NCBI RefSeq assembly: GCF_910592395.1
Contig: NC_088311.1
Location: forward strand, 7,194,501-7,258,500
DNA: 64,000 nt
Direction: 5' to 3'
Origin: Lineus longissimus
Taxonomy: Eukaryota > Nemertea > Pilidiophora > Heteronemertea > Lineidae
Part shown: positions 37,097 to 48,914 of the stretch, piece by piece
Layout of the letters: every line of letters starts with the position of its first letter
Position numbering within the stretch: position 1 is the stretch's first letter
Notes under the pieces: model-generated
Seen by the model: the letters and a program-made list of their open reading frames with translations, nothing else
The model's database searches: none
What the model was told of the DNA's origin: nothing
Made by a program: the position numbers and the translations under genes

Positions 37097-37625
37097 AAAG
37101 TGGCACTGCTGGAAAGATGCTTACGGGCCTTTTTCTGGAGCAAGTGGAGTGAAGATGTCTTTGGTTGGCAGCATTTTCTTGTGGAAAAATGTTGTTTGGT
37201 TACACTCTTTGCTCCATTCACTGCTTCAATCCATGCCCTAGTGGTATTATTCCTCAGGCCAAACTGCCTTGGATTTTTATATCCATGCTTACGTCTGATA
37301 TTACTAATAACCATACATAAAATGTAACTCATGATTTGTCCAACTAATCAAGATCATCGAGGTCATGTTGCCCATTTGGCTGTTAACTTGAGCACTCTCG
37401 GTCAGGTGGTCTCACTCGGGGATAAAAGTTCATGACTTGGCCAGTGCGGGTTTGGAGACATGAAATATGATTTTTTTCCCTCCTGGTTGGACAGTTACGA
37501 AGTTTGTTTCATGAGTAGATATAATATCAACCAGGACTAAGTGATGCTCACCCTGTAGACTGCAACATTGTCTTTTGTGTCCCTTGTCCTCGTGTCCCTT
37601 GTCCTTGTGTCCCTTGTCCTAGTTT

Positions 37626-37679
37626 ACCTGTCCTTGAGGCCCTGGACCTTGTGGCCCTTGTACAATGTTGGGTTGGGCT
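37626..37679 (-). CDS. Possible 54-nt coding exon, Gly/Gln/Pro-rich
   Basis: Acceptor ATGATTCTTTTTAG and donor CAG|GTAAAC bound 18 codons in phase 0: AAQPNIVQGPQGPGPQGQ. The 54-nt length recalls collagen exons, but the Gly spacing is not a strict triplet. A 15-bp tandem repeat follows at 37566-37625. Unidentified, and possibly not real. Confidence 0.25.
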
Positions 37680-38987
37680 GCCTAAAAAGAATCATATTTT
37701 CGGTTGAGGGGTTTATCCTTTTTCTGAGCATTTCTACAGATGCTACTTTCACACTGAATCCGATTTAAAACTGTTTTCTAGAGAGCACTCTCTAATACGA
37801 ATTGGCTACACCAGTTTCGAAACGGCTGCACCACACTTGGTCTAATGCGCATGCAATTCGATTTGAAAATTGCAACTCTTGCCACGTATTGTAGTAACGT
37901 GTGCCTTTCGCGGACGAATGTCCCTACCCTTTGTTGTAATTAGAAGATAATCAAGACAGGAACAAGCTAGTGTGCATGCCCTCTGCCAACAGACTGTTTT
38001 AATACGTATTAATGCCCACACTACACGTTTCAATGAGAATCAGTTAATGCGAATTCAATGAAGCACATTCAATTGTATTCTGGAACCAAATTTGTTGAAG
38101 CGGTTTTAAAACAGTATGAACAGAATTGAGTGTGGCACCCCAGTACGTATAAAAGTTGAAATTGTACGTCAGATTGATACTTTTTTCTGAGTTATTTTAA
38201 TTTCTTTGTAATGTTTCTTTCAATCCAGACGTAACTGAGGACTAAGTGATGCTTACCCTGTATGGCTCCAACATTGGCAGCAACATATCCTTGTGTCCTT
38301 CCAGTGTCTTCTCGGCTGACAAGCTGGAGGCTGGCTCTCCTTCTTCATCGCCGTCTTGTCGATTTCAGTGGGTGTATTTTATTAGCTTTGTGAGGCACAA
38401 GGAGGTCGAGAACCATGTTGTACTCCAAAGAGCCCAATGTCTTTGTCATATGTACTAAACTGGTTTAGCACAAGTTCCACACGGACACGCCTGACATATC
38501 GTCCGACGAAATTCCGCAGGCTAACAACAGGCCTCAAACCCCAGTCATTCCATCCCCCTCGAGATCAGGTAGGGGATCGCTGGCCAGCTATTGCTTACTA
38601 TTGTTAACAGTCGTAAGACTTATCCCGCCAACACTCTAAAACAAGGGGACCAATTGAATGACTAGCGACACGCAACCGTTAATTGCCCCCATCAATCAAC
38701 CACAATGACTCAAGAGGAACACGTACTTTGAACCTAAGTCCATGTCATCACCGTCGAAACTTAGATGAGGACCGTGGAACAAAGTGGCAAGCATGCCTGG
38801 GACCCAGCCACCGCGCTTTGGAAATGAGATGAGATAGACTCAAGTCGCCAGTCACGATAACCAAATACACCAAGCGTATAGCTTGAATCGAACCCGATCT
38901 ATCATCGTCATTGGTCACCTGGCCTAGCCTGGACAACTGAAAGCTGAATAGGTTAAAATAGATGATAAGCAGGAAACAAAAGAATAA

Positions 38988-39060
38988 CAACTATAATAGC
39001 TAGATAACTACGATAACTACGATAACTACTCTAACAACTAGAATAACAACAATAGCTACA
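38988..39060. repeat. Microsatellite of ATAACTA-type units
   Basis: Irregular repeats of ATAACTACG, ATAACAACTA and AGCTAGATAACTACG over about 70 bases. No coding role seen. Confidence 0.6.
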
Positions 39061-39743
39061 AAATGAGCAAGTCAGTGATCAGACACACTTCCAACTCTCA
39101 CACCGGTCACCATACCCCCCCCCACCCTCTACATGACCTCCCGCACCCTTTTCCTATCCCTTCTCAAACACACGCACACACACATCATATACTGTGGTTA
39201 CGACTTTTGAAAATCCACTCGCATGAATTGTTGATGGAGGCGTCACTGTCAATCTATATAACATGTTCAAAACTTGGTGTACATTGTAGCAGTGGCTTTA
39301 TTTGTGCACTGCATAAAAAAATTATTCTTGGGATAAAAAATGGCAAAATATAGACAAGATAGTTTTGAAGCCTTGATCTCTCAGGAAAGTGCACATGAAA
39401 AGGTTCTTGCAATTGGGATAAAAGTTGTATGTGATTTGTGATATTTTTTAAATTTCAGTATTAGTTCATATATCTCATTGATAAGGCTTGGTCTATGACA
39501 AGTGTTTGACCTGCTTATCGGTTAGTGATATCTTTCACTAGTCATACTTCAAATACTCAATTCTCAGTGCGTGGCTTCTATCAGTTTTCACCACGTGATA
39601 TTACTTTGAAACCGAAGCACTGAATGCAGGCAAATCTGACATCAGCGTTGTCAGTTAGTTCTTTAGCTTGCTGGCAGATTGCTGTAACTAAGAATGACAC
39701 ATTTGGGGAGTGACTTTTCACTTGTGGCTTTCAATAGCGTTGT

Positions 39744-40155
39744 TTTACTATTTTATTCTAATAACGGTAAAAAAAATTGACAGTGGCAACTCAATCAACA
39801 ATTTGGGCAAGTTGTCACTTGATATTGATGCATACCCTTCATCTGATCATTTTGTGGTTCATCCAAAAATCTTCGGTTGCAATTGCGGACAAGGTTTGTG
39901 GCATCTGTAATGATAAATTGGAAAAAATTCAAATTCATTGGAACAAGTTTTACTATTTTATTCTAATAACGGTAAAAAAATTTACAGCGGCAGCTCGATC
40001 AACCATTTGGGCAAGTTGTTACTTGATTTTGATGCATACCCTTCATCCGATCATCTTGCAGTCATTCAAAAATCTTCGGTTGCAATTGCAGACAAGGTTT
40101 GTGGCATCTGTAATGATAAATTGGAACAAATTCATAATGCACTATTACAGCAATT
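39744..40155 (+). repeat. 205-bp tandem duplication with protein-like frame
   Basis: The landmark TTTACTATTTTATTCTAATA recurs at 39744 and 39949, and the two units are about 90% identical. In unit 2 a frame reads SGSSINHLGKLLLDFDAYPS, then SVAIADKVCGICNDKLEQIH. Unit 1 needs a one-base frame change to keep it. The frame is not of a family I know. It may be two decayed copies of an exon. Confidence 0.55.
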
Positions 40156-40328
40156 CTAGTGATTTTAGTCATGAAATTACTGCCAAAATATGATGTTGAA
40201 ATACATCGTTTCCTTCATGGAATTGATGGAATTTATTCCTTTTCTTTCATACAAACTTGCCATTCTTATGACTAGTTATAACAAGAATTTATGCAATTTT
40301 GGGAATTAGGGAGTTGAGATTGGTGAGG

Positions 40329-40787
40329 GTCAACCGATGACCTTTTTTTGGGGCCTTGAAACTCGTTCGAAATAGGTTATTTTTGTTTTCACACAAACCC
40401 TGGAGGCTGTTCTCCGGAAAACAAAGAACAGACTCCAGCCCTTGAAATGAGGGCACCACTGCAGAATCGCTTACAAAATGACCATCACTTCCAAAATGTT
40501 CTATAGCTAACCCTAACCAAAACCTCTCTTTGAAGCATTTGTCAGGGATTCTGCAATCAAGCCGAAATGAGCATTCACTACGTAAATTGCTTTAGGATTT
40601 GGAGGTCTTGCCAAAATGGCGATACCTAAGGTCAACCCTTAAAATGGTTCTTAAAGGTAGGGAACGAGTTTAGAATCCCCGATCACACCCCAAAAAAAGG
40701 TCATCGGTTGACTAACCAAGCACCACTGTTCAATGGATTTATAGTTGAATGCGATCAAACTACGTCATTTCCGATCGGGGATTCTAA
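40329..40787. repeat. Nested inverted repeats
   Basis: GTCAACCGATGACCTTTTTTT (about 40329-40350) has its inverse at about 40692-40714. AGAATCCCCGATC (40671-40683) has its inverse GATCGGGGATTCT at 40775-40787. The region probably represents a foldback element with rearranged ends. No gene seen. Confidence 0.5.
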
Positions 40788-42209
40788 TCTAAAGTTTAGC
40801 CAAAGGTAGATTCTTTCTCTTCAATACAAGGAGAAAATACAAAGACAAGTTGCCCTCTTCAAAAATCCATTGGGCCTACAAAAATAAAACCTGAATAACA
40901 TCAAGATTCAGTTAGACAAAAGGTGATACGCACCTTGTAAAAGATTTGTGCCAAACACAAGTAATTTTGGTATTTCTGATGTTGAAATAAGTCAAAATTC
41001 GAGCAAAACCATGTGCAGCTTGTTGGACAGCCTGCACAGCCTGCACTCCACAGTTGAAGCCAAAGTAAGCATTGGAAGGCATAAAATGTGACAGGTAGTG
41101 GTTTTATGTAACACTCCCACACATTCTTTCAAGGTTGGTAATGTCTTTTGTCGCTCCAAACAATCAAACAAAGGGGTCAATTAGCCAAGGCTAATCCAAG
41201 TTGGTAATATGATTGGCCATAAGGAATAAATTAGTGACCAGTTTGATTTGGGGAGGACTGATTTGTGGAAATTGTATAGTGTGTTAACCAATAGTGTTGC
41301 TAGTTGTAATGTTGAATATTTTTTCATTATAATTGGGGTTTTCCTGAAAAAGTTCTTGCAGTTAATAAAAACTAAAAGCAAAAAATTGTGAAAACCTCAA
41401 TGACGATACTAACCATTCATTCACAATTTTCATTGCCAAACTTCTTTTTGAAAGAATTAAAACTAATAAAAGTCAAAAAAGATTTATTCAACTTTAAAAC
41501 TAGCAGTACTACTCGATTAACACCCTGTAGTAAGTCATGATGTGGTTGGTTTGATTTGTTTGTTTTCAACCAGATACAGCTTTTGTTAATACCGTTAAAG
41601 GCTCTTTTGGGGATGAATATCTTGGATTAAAAAATCTCATGAACAATTTAGAATAGCAAGTCCAAACAAAAAGAGAATACATGTGTGCAGACATTTCACT
41701 TGATTTTCTTGATTGGGAGTAAAATAATGCCCGAGAAATTTATGAAAATTGGGGGGGGGGGGGCGTAATGCAAAATGACATCCGGACTGGGATAAAATCT
41801 ATGGTCTCTCTAATAAATAATAGGAGACAGAAAATGGTGATAGCAATAGCATGTGATTTATTTCAGGGATCAAATTTCAGTCAAATCTCATTCATTGGTC
41901 TCCATTTTAAGGCAGTAAAATAATATAATCAAGAGACACAGAAAGAACAGGAAATTAACCTTTATTAAACTTGAGCAAACCCAAAACTGTGTTGAAGGCC
42001 TACAGTACACCTGATTTATTCAAATTCAATGTAAACTGGAGTTAAATAATGTGATCATCTGACTCTGAGGGATATGGATTTTATGACAAGTCAATGACAT
42101 ACTGGAGGTAAACTCAAGTTGGAGATAAATTGTAGTTCACATTGACTAGTTTAACTAGCATGAATCCATCAATCCTCTGATGACTCACTGAACAAACTCG
42201 AGTTCCCAT

Positions 42210-42240
42210 TGAATGGTTTATCACCAGTATGAATCCAATG
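42210..42240 (-). pseudogene. C2H2 zinc-finger linker relic
   Basis: The minus strand reads IHTGDKPF, which is the canonical linker between C2H2 zinc fingers (H-TGEKPF). A second, decayed copy (GGATTCATGCTAGTTAAACT, where TAA interrupts) lies near 42155-42175. The expected Cys and His pairs are not preserved around them. This looks like a dead zinc-finger exon; a chance match to eight residues is possible. Confidence 0.3.
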
Positions 42241-42410
42241 TTGTGCTTGCATGTACATCATGCGCATGCATCAATCATCATGTGCATTGTTCCACAAAGA
42301 AAAACCAAAATACATGTATGTTTGACACCCATTTTGCAAGAAGTACACGGCTGAATTCAACCAAACTTTCAGGGAGTGTGGAATTATATATGATGAACAT
42401 TTTGACATAC

Positions 42411-42432
42411 CTGGCGTCTCAAATGTCTCCAT
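42411..42432 (-). CDS. Possible first coding exon of an unidentified minus-strand gene
   Basis: A start in good context (CAGAAGATGG) encodes METFETP and ends CAG|GTATGT in phase 1. About 70 bases upstream lies CAAGATGGCGG, a YY1-type core promoter motif common at animal start sites. The gene would be divergent from FBXL12 (1 kb away). I could not confirm the next exons, so the gene is unproven. Confidence 0.3.
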
Positions 42433-42517
42433 CTTCTGCTGAGGAAAAGGGGCTTAACCTCTACCACGACCGCGACCTCGACCACCACCGGTCCGCCATC
42501 TTGGATAATGGACTGGC

Positions 42518-43216
42518 CGCGAAATTTTTTTCTGCAGGATACTTCTGCCACAGTGTACATCTGACAGCCAATCACAATTGGCGCGATCTTTGACGTCACA
42601 CTGTTTATTTATGCATGATAATGCAAATACAATGGACGATACCGAGTCGCATGCCGAGTGCCACTTCAACTGTGAATGTGACAATAGTTCATTGTCTGAT
42701 CCCAATTATGCTCAACTCAAGGTTTGTGTCGTAGTGTTTAGGAATGAATTGCACAGATTCATTGTAAAATTGATGATATTATGCGTACAAAAGAGGCATC
42801 AGCTGATCTGATCGCTACATTGCAGTGCATGCATTGATTTGTGAAATTTTAAGGGGTAGTGACACTGACAGTGTTGCCCATGTTGATAATTATTAAAGGG
42901 ACAGTGTATCCGATGTCTCGCGATTTTGCCGAGCACAGTGCGCCTTTAACAGACAAGTCCAATAAATACAGTCCACTCGACATTGACGACAATGAAAATA
43001 CATGTTAAGATACTGCAAATAAATATATTTTAGCTAATATACTCCTCTAACCATTTGCTAACTTGTTCTTTCCAAGATTATCAGAACACGTGGCATTGTT
43101 GACATTATGCGCCATGTGGAAAGATGATGTCAACAAAGACACGTGCTTGCCTTGAATTCTGATTGGCTGTCAGATGTACACTATGGCAGAAGTATCCTGC
43201 AGAAAAAAATTTCGCG
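42518..43216. repeat. Inverted repeat with 57-bp arms carrying CCAAT boxes
   Basis: The left arm (CGCGAAATTTTTTTCTGCAGG, ATACTTCTGCCA, AGTGTACATCTGACAGCCAATC) at 42518-42574 recurs inverted at 43161-43216 with few changes. Each arm contains an ATTGG/CCAAT motif. The spacer of about 590 bases has no gene. It may be a MITE that landed between the two divergent promoters. Confidence 0.7.
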
Positions 43217-43244
43217 GACTGGCCCCACTGCTGCATGCTGTCTC

Positions 43245-43272
43245 ATTGGCCGAAAGTCATAACAATATAAAG
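43245..43272 (+). promoter_or_regulatory. Core promoter elements of FBXL12-like gene
   Basis: An inverted CCAAT box (ATTGG, 43245-43249) is followed by TATAAAG at 43266-43272, about 200 bases before the start codon. The CCAAT box is a potential NF-Y site; the spacing to a start near 43295-43300 is sensible. No experimental support. Confidence 0.4.
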
Positions 43273-43469
43273 CGACGGTAAAATACACAGGCCCGTTGCG
43301 GGGGAAAACCGAAATTTTTCACCTTCGCTCCGGTGTCTTTGAACAGGGTGAAAAGTTCATGGACTACAGGGTGGCGTGCGCATTCGTATTTCCCGCGTTA
43401 TGAACTAATGTTGGCGTGAACATCCCTCGATGTGTACATCGAAGATGTACCAAATTGCACTCAAACAAC

Positions 43470-45455
43470 ATGGCGACCAAAACAAGGAAACGTCGAAAAT
43501 TGTCTCTTCAAAGTATTGAAAAAGACTCGATTTTCGTTCTCCCAGAAAACATTCTGTTAGAAATATTTAGTTATCTGACCAAGAAGGAGCTATGCATCGC
43601 ATGCCGGTAAGTTCTGATGAAGGTGTAAGCATGGTAAGTAGGTGGACTGGTTGATAATGATAGGCCTAGACGAATCCCCCAGTTTAGGCCATGATCACCC
43701 ATGGGCCAGGCCTACATGCATGCCATAGCCTACCCGTCATGGGTACCTTCATGCCCTTAGCCGCTTGTTGATAAACAAATTCTTGGTTCCAGGTGGAAGT
43801 GTAATGAAATGTACATTGCTTGGCATGGTCGAATTTCACTTCATGGCCTGGACACAAGGCCTCACTTTATCAGCCAATCGGGCACTCCCAGTACAAGTGT
43901 ATATTATTAGATTGAATGTTGACCCGGAGACAAGCATTTGTTTAGTTTATACATTGTTTTATATGATTATGATATCAAGAAGGGTATGGTCTAAACTGGG
44001 GGATGTGAAGAAGACGAATCAGTGCCAAAAAAGTCATATGCACACACTCAGAACACGCCAGAAGGCCTAAGCCAACTTCGGACAATGCCTAGAGACACGG
44101 CGATCTTTTGTTCAAGGTGAAACGCATGACTGGTCAGTGCCAAAACAATTCACTGTCATTTCCCAAAAAAAGGCCATTAGCCTGAAACAATGACTGACAA
44201 TCGGTGTGTGATTTACGAGTTCAAGATAAAGAAGTCTTTGCATCTTTTACACTAAGGGTTTGCTGTACTTGGAGGCGCATTGCCAATGACAACAAGCTGT
44301 GGCGACATGTTGACATGATGGACTACCCATTGCCTCTTGCCAAGATGTGGAGGGTGATTCGAGCCCATTTCTCTGACGTTCTTCAGACCCTTAGACTCAG
44401 TGGTTTTTTAGCAATAGGTAAGTTATTGTCTTAAATCCACGGCTGTGAAAATTATGCCAGAGATTTTGTTCAGGTAACAAACTTCTATGCTAAAAAAAGT
44501 GTATGCTGGAGGTGTCAGTCTGGCAGCTGCAGAGGTGTCCACAGGCACATTGAAAGGCCAGCTTTCTTGTTGTACAGTTCTCATACCTAACTTGCATTGT
44601 CCTGGTGATAAGGGGTGCCCCCTATTTGTAATTTTGTACTAATAGTGAGGGTATGGCTTGCTTTTTGGCAGTTTCTAACTTTATAGTATGATTTTCTTTG
44701 CAGGATGTGCAACAAAGTGGAAGCGTGCTACAATATCAAATGCAATGCTGGATGAACTGAGGGAACGTTGCCCAAACATCACAGAACTCTGTCTCAGTCA
44801 CACAAACCTGAATACAAGTAAAGGTGTTGAGTCCAAACGATTCCCACCCAAATTGAAAGTGTTGAAAATCCAACACAGCCAGGTTCCGTGCTGCATGACA
44901 TGGCTGAGCGGAGGAAAAGAGGGATCTTTACTCCCAGAACTACAGGAATTGGACTTCAGTAATTCCTCTGCTGTAAATGTTCACACGCTCACAGCATTTG
45001 GCCCAAGGGACAACCTGAAAGTGTTGAGGTTAAATGGCTGCTATCGATTGACTGGTTCCCTATATGAGAACTTGTTTGACAATTTCCCGAATCTTGTCAT
45101 ACTGGAGATAGCGGAAACATCAGTGTCTGATACTATGTTGCATCAAATGTGCCGGAAATTGACAAATCTCCGACATCTGCATATGGCCCAGTCTCGCCAG
45201 GTGACTGATGCGGGTATTCATTGCATGTCGGAGGGATTAAAAAATTTAAGATGGCTGAATCTGGCCCATTGTCATAAGGTGACATTTGAGGGATTCCGGG
45301 GCCTGGCCAAGTTGAATCTTGCGTACCTGAGTGTTGCAGGGAATCAGCTGACTGAGAATGAGTTGAAGATCCTCGAGGGTGCTTTCAAGAATTGTGAAGT
45401 CGTTCATACTGATCCACATGATAATAGTAGTGATGGTGGTAGTGAGGAAGGCTAA
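43470..45455 (+). CDS. FBXL12: F-box/LRR-repeat protein 12-like
   Basis: Substrate receptor of an SCF (SKP1-CUL1-F-box) ubiquitin ligase. Exons 43470-43606, 44257-44417 and 44704-45455 give 349 residues, exactly in frame. A basic start (MATKTRKRRK) precedes the F-box at about 23-65: LPENILLEIFSYLTKKEL, then VCCTWRRIANDNKLWRHVD. The WRHVD block and the following MWRVIRAHFSDVLQTLRLSG are very like human FBXL12. The large last exon has about seven leucine-rich repeats (CPNITELCLSHTNL, LKVLRLNGCYRLT, LRHLHMAQSRQVTDAGI, LRWLNLAHCHKVT) and an acidic tail rich in D and S. The start codon has CAACATGG context; an in-frame extension upstream lacks an ATG. The length matches the family (about 325). The substrate in this animal is unknown. 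Confidence 0.9.
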
Positions 45456-47194
45456 AGCCACCCTTTAAAAAAATTGTTTAATGTAATGTAGACAACCTTT
45501 AGGAGAACTAGATTAAAAATTGGATTCTGATTTTTTTTCTCCATATTGTTATCATAAATAGAATACTTTTTTGGGTGGGGGGGGGGGGGTATTTTGAGTT
45601 TCTTGAAGAAATTATTTTACTGTCAAAAATATTTGCCTACCATGAATTACCTACCATTATTGTTTTTGGGGTAATACGTCTAACAATGACTATTACGAGG
45701 ACTGTCCTAGATCAGGCAAGGACTGGTTGTTTTAGTAATGGGAGTGGCTATTGTTATTAAGTGACCATAGCACAATTACGGTAGGCCACTTTTACCTGAG
45801 TTGTGGTCATTATTTCATAGTGAAGGGAGAATTTAGAACAATAGCTGTATGTAGAAGAGGATGATTCTCTTGCGAATGATTTCATCATTTAGAAAATGTA
45901 TTTTACTGATCATGACTTTTGTCATCCAAGAAATAAAGGGATTAAATTATTTTTTTATGAGTGGAAAATCTTCTACTACAATTAATGTGGAAAGTCTTCT
46001 GCTACTAATAATGTTAATGAACATGTATATTGAAATTGTACGTGTTTTGTTTTTTTGGAGTTAATCCCATCCTGGTTTGATGCCTGTTTTTGTCCGTACT
46101 TTAAAGGTGATAGTATTGTACAGCCGTTGGGCTTTAAACTTTAAGATACTCGACACAATTGTTGTTTATATATTCCAGTAGATATTATGTTTTAGTAATT
46201 TTGGTTGTCACGCGGTGCTGGCTCTCTATCTGGCCGTTGGCATTGTTAATGTTATCTAACTGAGCTTCAGATGTTTCAACAAAGCAGAAAAACCGTGACA
46301 AATGATATCAACCTAAAACTTGAACTCAATTTTTTTTGAAAGCATGGCAAAAAAACAATGAAGTGTACAGCATGAATCGATTGTATTATCGTTTATTTGC
46401 TCATTTCACAGCCTGTGTTCTCATTGGAATGGAAGTCTTATATATGATATCATAAGTCTCAAAGAAAAGTGAAGAGAAAAAAGGGTGAAAAAACTAAAAT
46501 TACTTCAGATGGGTTGGCAGTTTTCATTATTTGTATTATAGAAAAAAACGTTATATAGTATTTTGTAATGGATAAGGGGCTATGATCATGTTAGCCACTG
46601 GTATCCTTGAATACATACTGCAACCTGCAGGGAAGAAGTTATACTTTCCTCTGGCCTCTGCGTCATGTGGCCAAAAGGGTTTCAGTACACTCATCAATAA
46701 TGCCTTGGAATGAAAAGAATTTTACAAGTGCGAGTGCATATTTATTTTTTCCTGTTGTCTTATTGTTTACAATTGTTGACACTTTTAAGTTATGGTAATA
46801 TTTAAATGCGTGATGTTTTCCTAGTTGGTTTTCTGTTCCATTAAAACTGATGCTAGATACTGTATTAGTACTGTTTTAACTGATGCACTAGGGGAAAAGC
46901 AAGTGTAGGTTTTTCAGTACACTTCCTTAATTGGGGATTATATGAGAATTGAAAGCAAATTAGGGGATCATGCAATAGAATTTCAAGGCTAGACTGGAGG
47001 TCTCTTCCAGATTTAATTGCCAATTGGGCAACCTGCTAAGTTGGGCTGCTTGACCTCCTTCACCCGCCAGTGGTTGCATTAGTCCTCTATGTATTTTCAG
47101 GTACGTAAAGGCAAAATATCTAACCTGACAGGACTGAAAGAAGTTGACTGCCTTAAATTAGGTGGTCTCCAGCAACGGGACCATAGCTAATATC
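45456..47194. other. FBXL12 3' UTR and intergenic DNA
   Basis: A 3' UTR probably runs to AATAAA at 45932-45937. A 13-base G run lies at 45577-45589. No further gene found. Confidence 0.5.
45932..45937 (+). terminator. Polyadenylation signal of FBXL12-like gene
   Basis: AATAAA 477 bases after the stop codon. Confidence 0.45.
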
Positions 47195-47198
47195 TTAA

Positions 47199-47533
47199 AG
47201 GGAACTGAAACCGCCAAGCCAGTTCGTATGACCTCGTTTTCATTTCCCGCGTGTGGGGTGATCAGAACGAGGCATGAATGAAACATGGCGCCTAGCTGTC
47301 AATCATTGAGTGACGTGACTACTATGGAATTTACTACGAAAACTCATGAATGAAAGATCGCATGACTCACGTGATTCTCACATGATTCTCAATAATAACA
47401 AATTGAACTGCGCATGCTCGGGCACTGGGGGCGGAGCTACAAATCTGAACTCGAATAGGAAGTTGGAAGTTTGGCTTTTTCGGGCGGTGAAAGACGAAAA
47501 GTTGAATAAATCGCTCGGCGGTTCCAGTTCCCT
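47199..47533. mobile_element. TTAA-flanked MITE
   Basis: AGGGAACTGAAACCGCC at the left and its inverse GGCGGTTCCAGTTCCCT at the right form 17-bp ends with one mismatch, and TTAA stands on both sides (47195-47198, 47534-47537). That is the target of piggyBac-like elements. No transposase inside. Confidence 0.7.
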
Positions 47534-47742
47534 TTAATTGCCCTGCCAACAAGCTAACTTACAAGGCGATATCAAACTCACCAATTACAGCAGACAATTA
47601 TCAGAGAGGATTGTGGGCCATAGATTTCAAGTCTATAGGCAAAATGGTACAAAAGGTACAAAATGTGAAGAGGGGAAAATATAAATTTGCATATCATAAT
47701 CACTGCGGGAGAAACGTAAACATGTTGTCTGCTGTTGCTTTT

Positions 47743-47817
47743 TAGCTCACCTCTTAGCAGAGGTGAGCTTATCCCATACCGTGGCGTCCGTCGTCCGTCG
47801 TCGTCGTCGTCGTCGTT

Positions 47818-47874
<57 letters not shown>

Positions 47875-48914
47875 CGTCGTCCGTTAGCAGGGCACGTTTC
47901 GTAACTGTTAGAGCTATTGAGTTGAAACTTGGTACACATGTACCCTTATGTAATGACACCTTGGAGACCACGTTTCGGTCCGATTCGTTTCATGGTTTGG
48001 CCACCAGGGGGCCAAACGTTAAAAGTGAAAATATGCAATATCTCCCTTAATAGTAGTCGGGAAATTTTGAAAAAAATATGGTAGGTACTTCTAGCAAAGG
48101 TGCATCATATATCCTCCGGGTTTTTGATTTGACCTCCTTTTCAAGGTCACAGAGGTCAAATGGTGTAAATTGGCCGTTAGGATGTAACGATGGCACATTT
48201 CTAAACTGCAATGACTATTGATACCAAATTTGGTACACATTTACCCCTTAGTCAGGTGATCTCAGGGACCGAAGTTTGGTCCAATATGATTCACCACTTG
48301 ACCACCAGGGGGCAAAATCCAAAAACCTTAAAAATGTGATTATTCCTTAACTTCTTGCCCGATTGCCACCAATTTGATATCATGGGTACATCTAACCACC
48401 ATACAGTATATGTCACACAGGTTTTTAATTTGACCTTCTTGTCAAGGTCACAGAGGTCAAATGGCGTAAATTCGCCGTCAGGCCGTAACTATGGCACATT
48501 TCTTAACTGCAATGACTATTGATCACAAATTAAGTACACATGTACCCCTTGGTCAGGTGATCTCAGGTACCGAAGTTTGGTGCGATCTGATTTGCCGTTT
48601 GGCCTCCAGGGAGGGGGCCAAATCCTAAATTCTTCAAAATGCCATTATTCATAGCAATGACTTGCCCGATTGGCACCAATTTTATATCATAGGTACATCT
48701 AATTCTAACAACCATTCAATGTGTCACCCGGGTCTTCTTTGATTGACCTACTTTTCAAGGTCACAGAGGTCGAATGTACTGTAAATTGGCCATTTTGGGG
48801 AAATTGTAATTGCTTGGACCTACATCAAACCTAACACTACATGACACAATACCATGCTCTTTATCCATCTTTCCTCCACATGAGGTGAGCACAATGGCCC
48901 TGGCCATTTCATTT
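47743..48914 (+). mobile_element. Composite repeat with hairpin end, (CGT)n tract and 300-bp internal repeats
   Basis: The left end is a perfect 10-bp hairpin, AGCTCACCTC / GAGGTGAGCT, with a 6-base loop (47744-47769). A CGT/GTC tract follows at 47788-47885, then three diverged units of about 300 bases, each with GGTCACAGAGGTC and a CCACCAGGGGGC-like box. The right end is AGGTGAGCACAATGGCCCTGG plus CCATTTCATTT, found again alone at 37061. The GAGGTGAGC of the right end matches the hairpin arm, so the ends are related. I recall this TTAGCTCACCT family from several marine invertebrates; its class is unclear to me. Confidence 0.7.

Larger units (their letters stand above)
30197..42410. other. 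Long stretch with repeats and unresolved exon-like segments
   Basis: I recognise no complete gene in these 12 kb. They hold MITEs, hairpins, tandem duplications and homopolymer runs listed separately. They also contain several minus-strand segments with good splice sites and protein-like reading frames, discussed as findings. About 30230-30275 carries GGAGGAAACCCGCATTCCGG followed by GAGAAAACCTACG, a motif I have seen as a widespread repeat in marine animal genomes. Confidence 0.4.

Noticed and set aside
47747-48050. Poly-Arg reading frames on both strands
   Set aside because: Direct result of the (CGT)n microsatellite; both strands and several frames are open for that reason alone.
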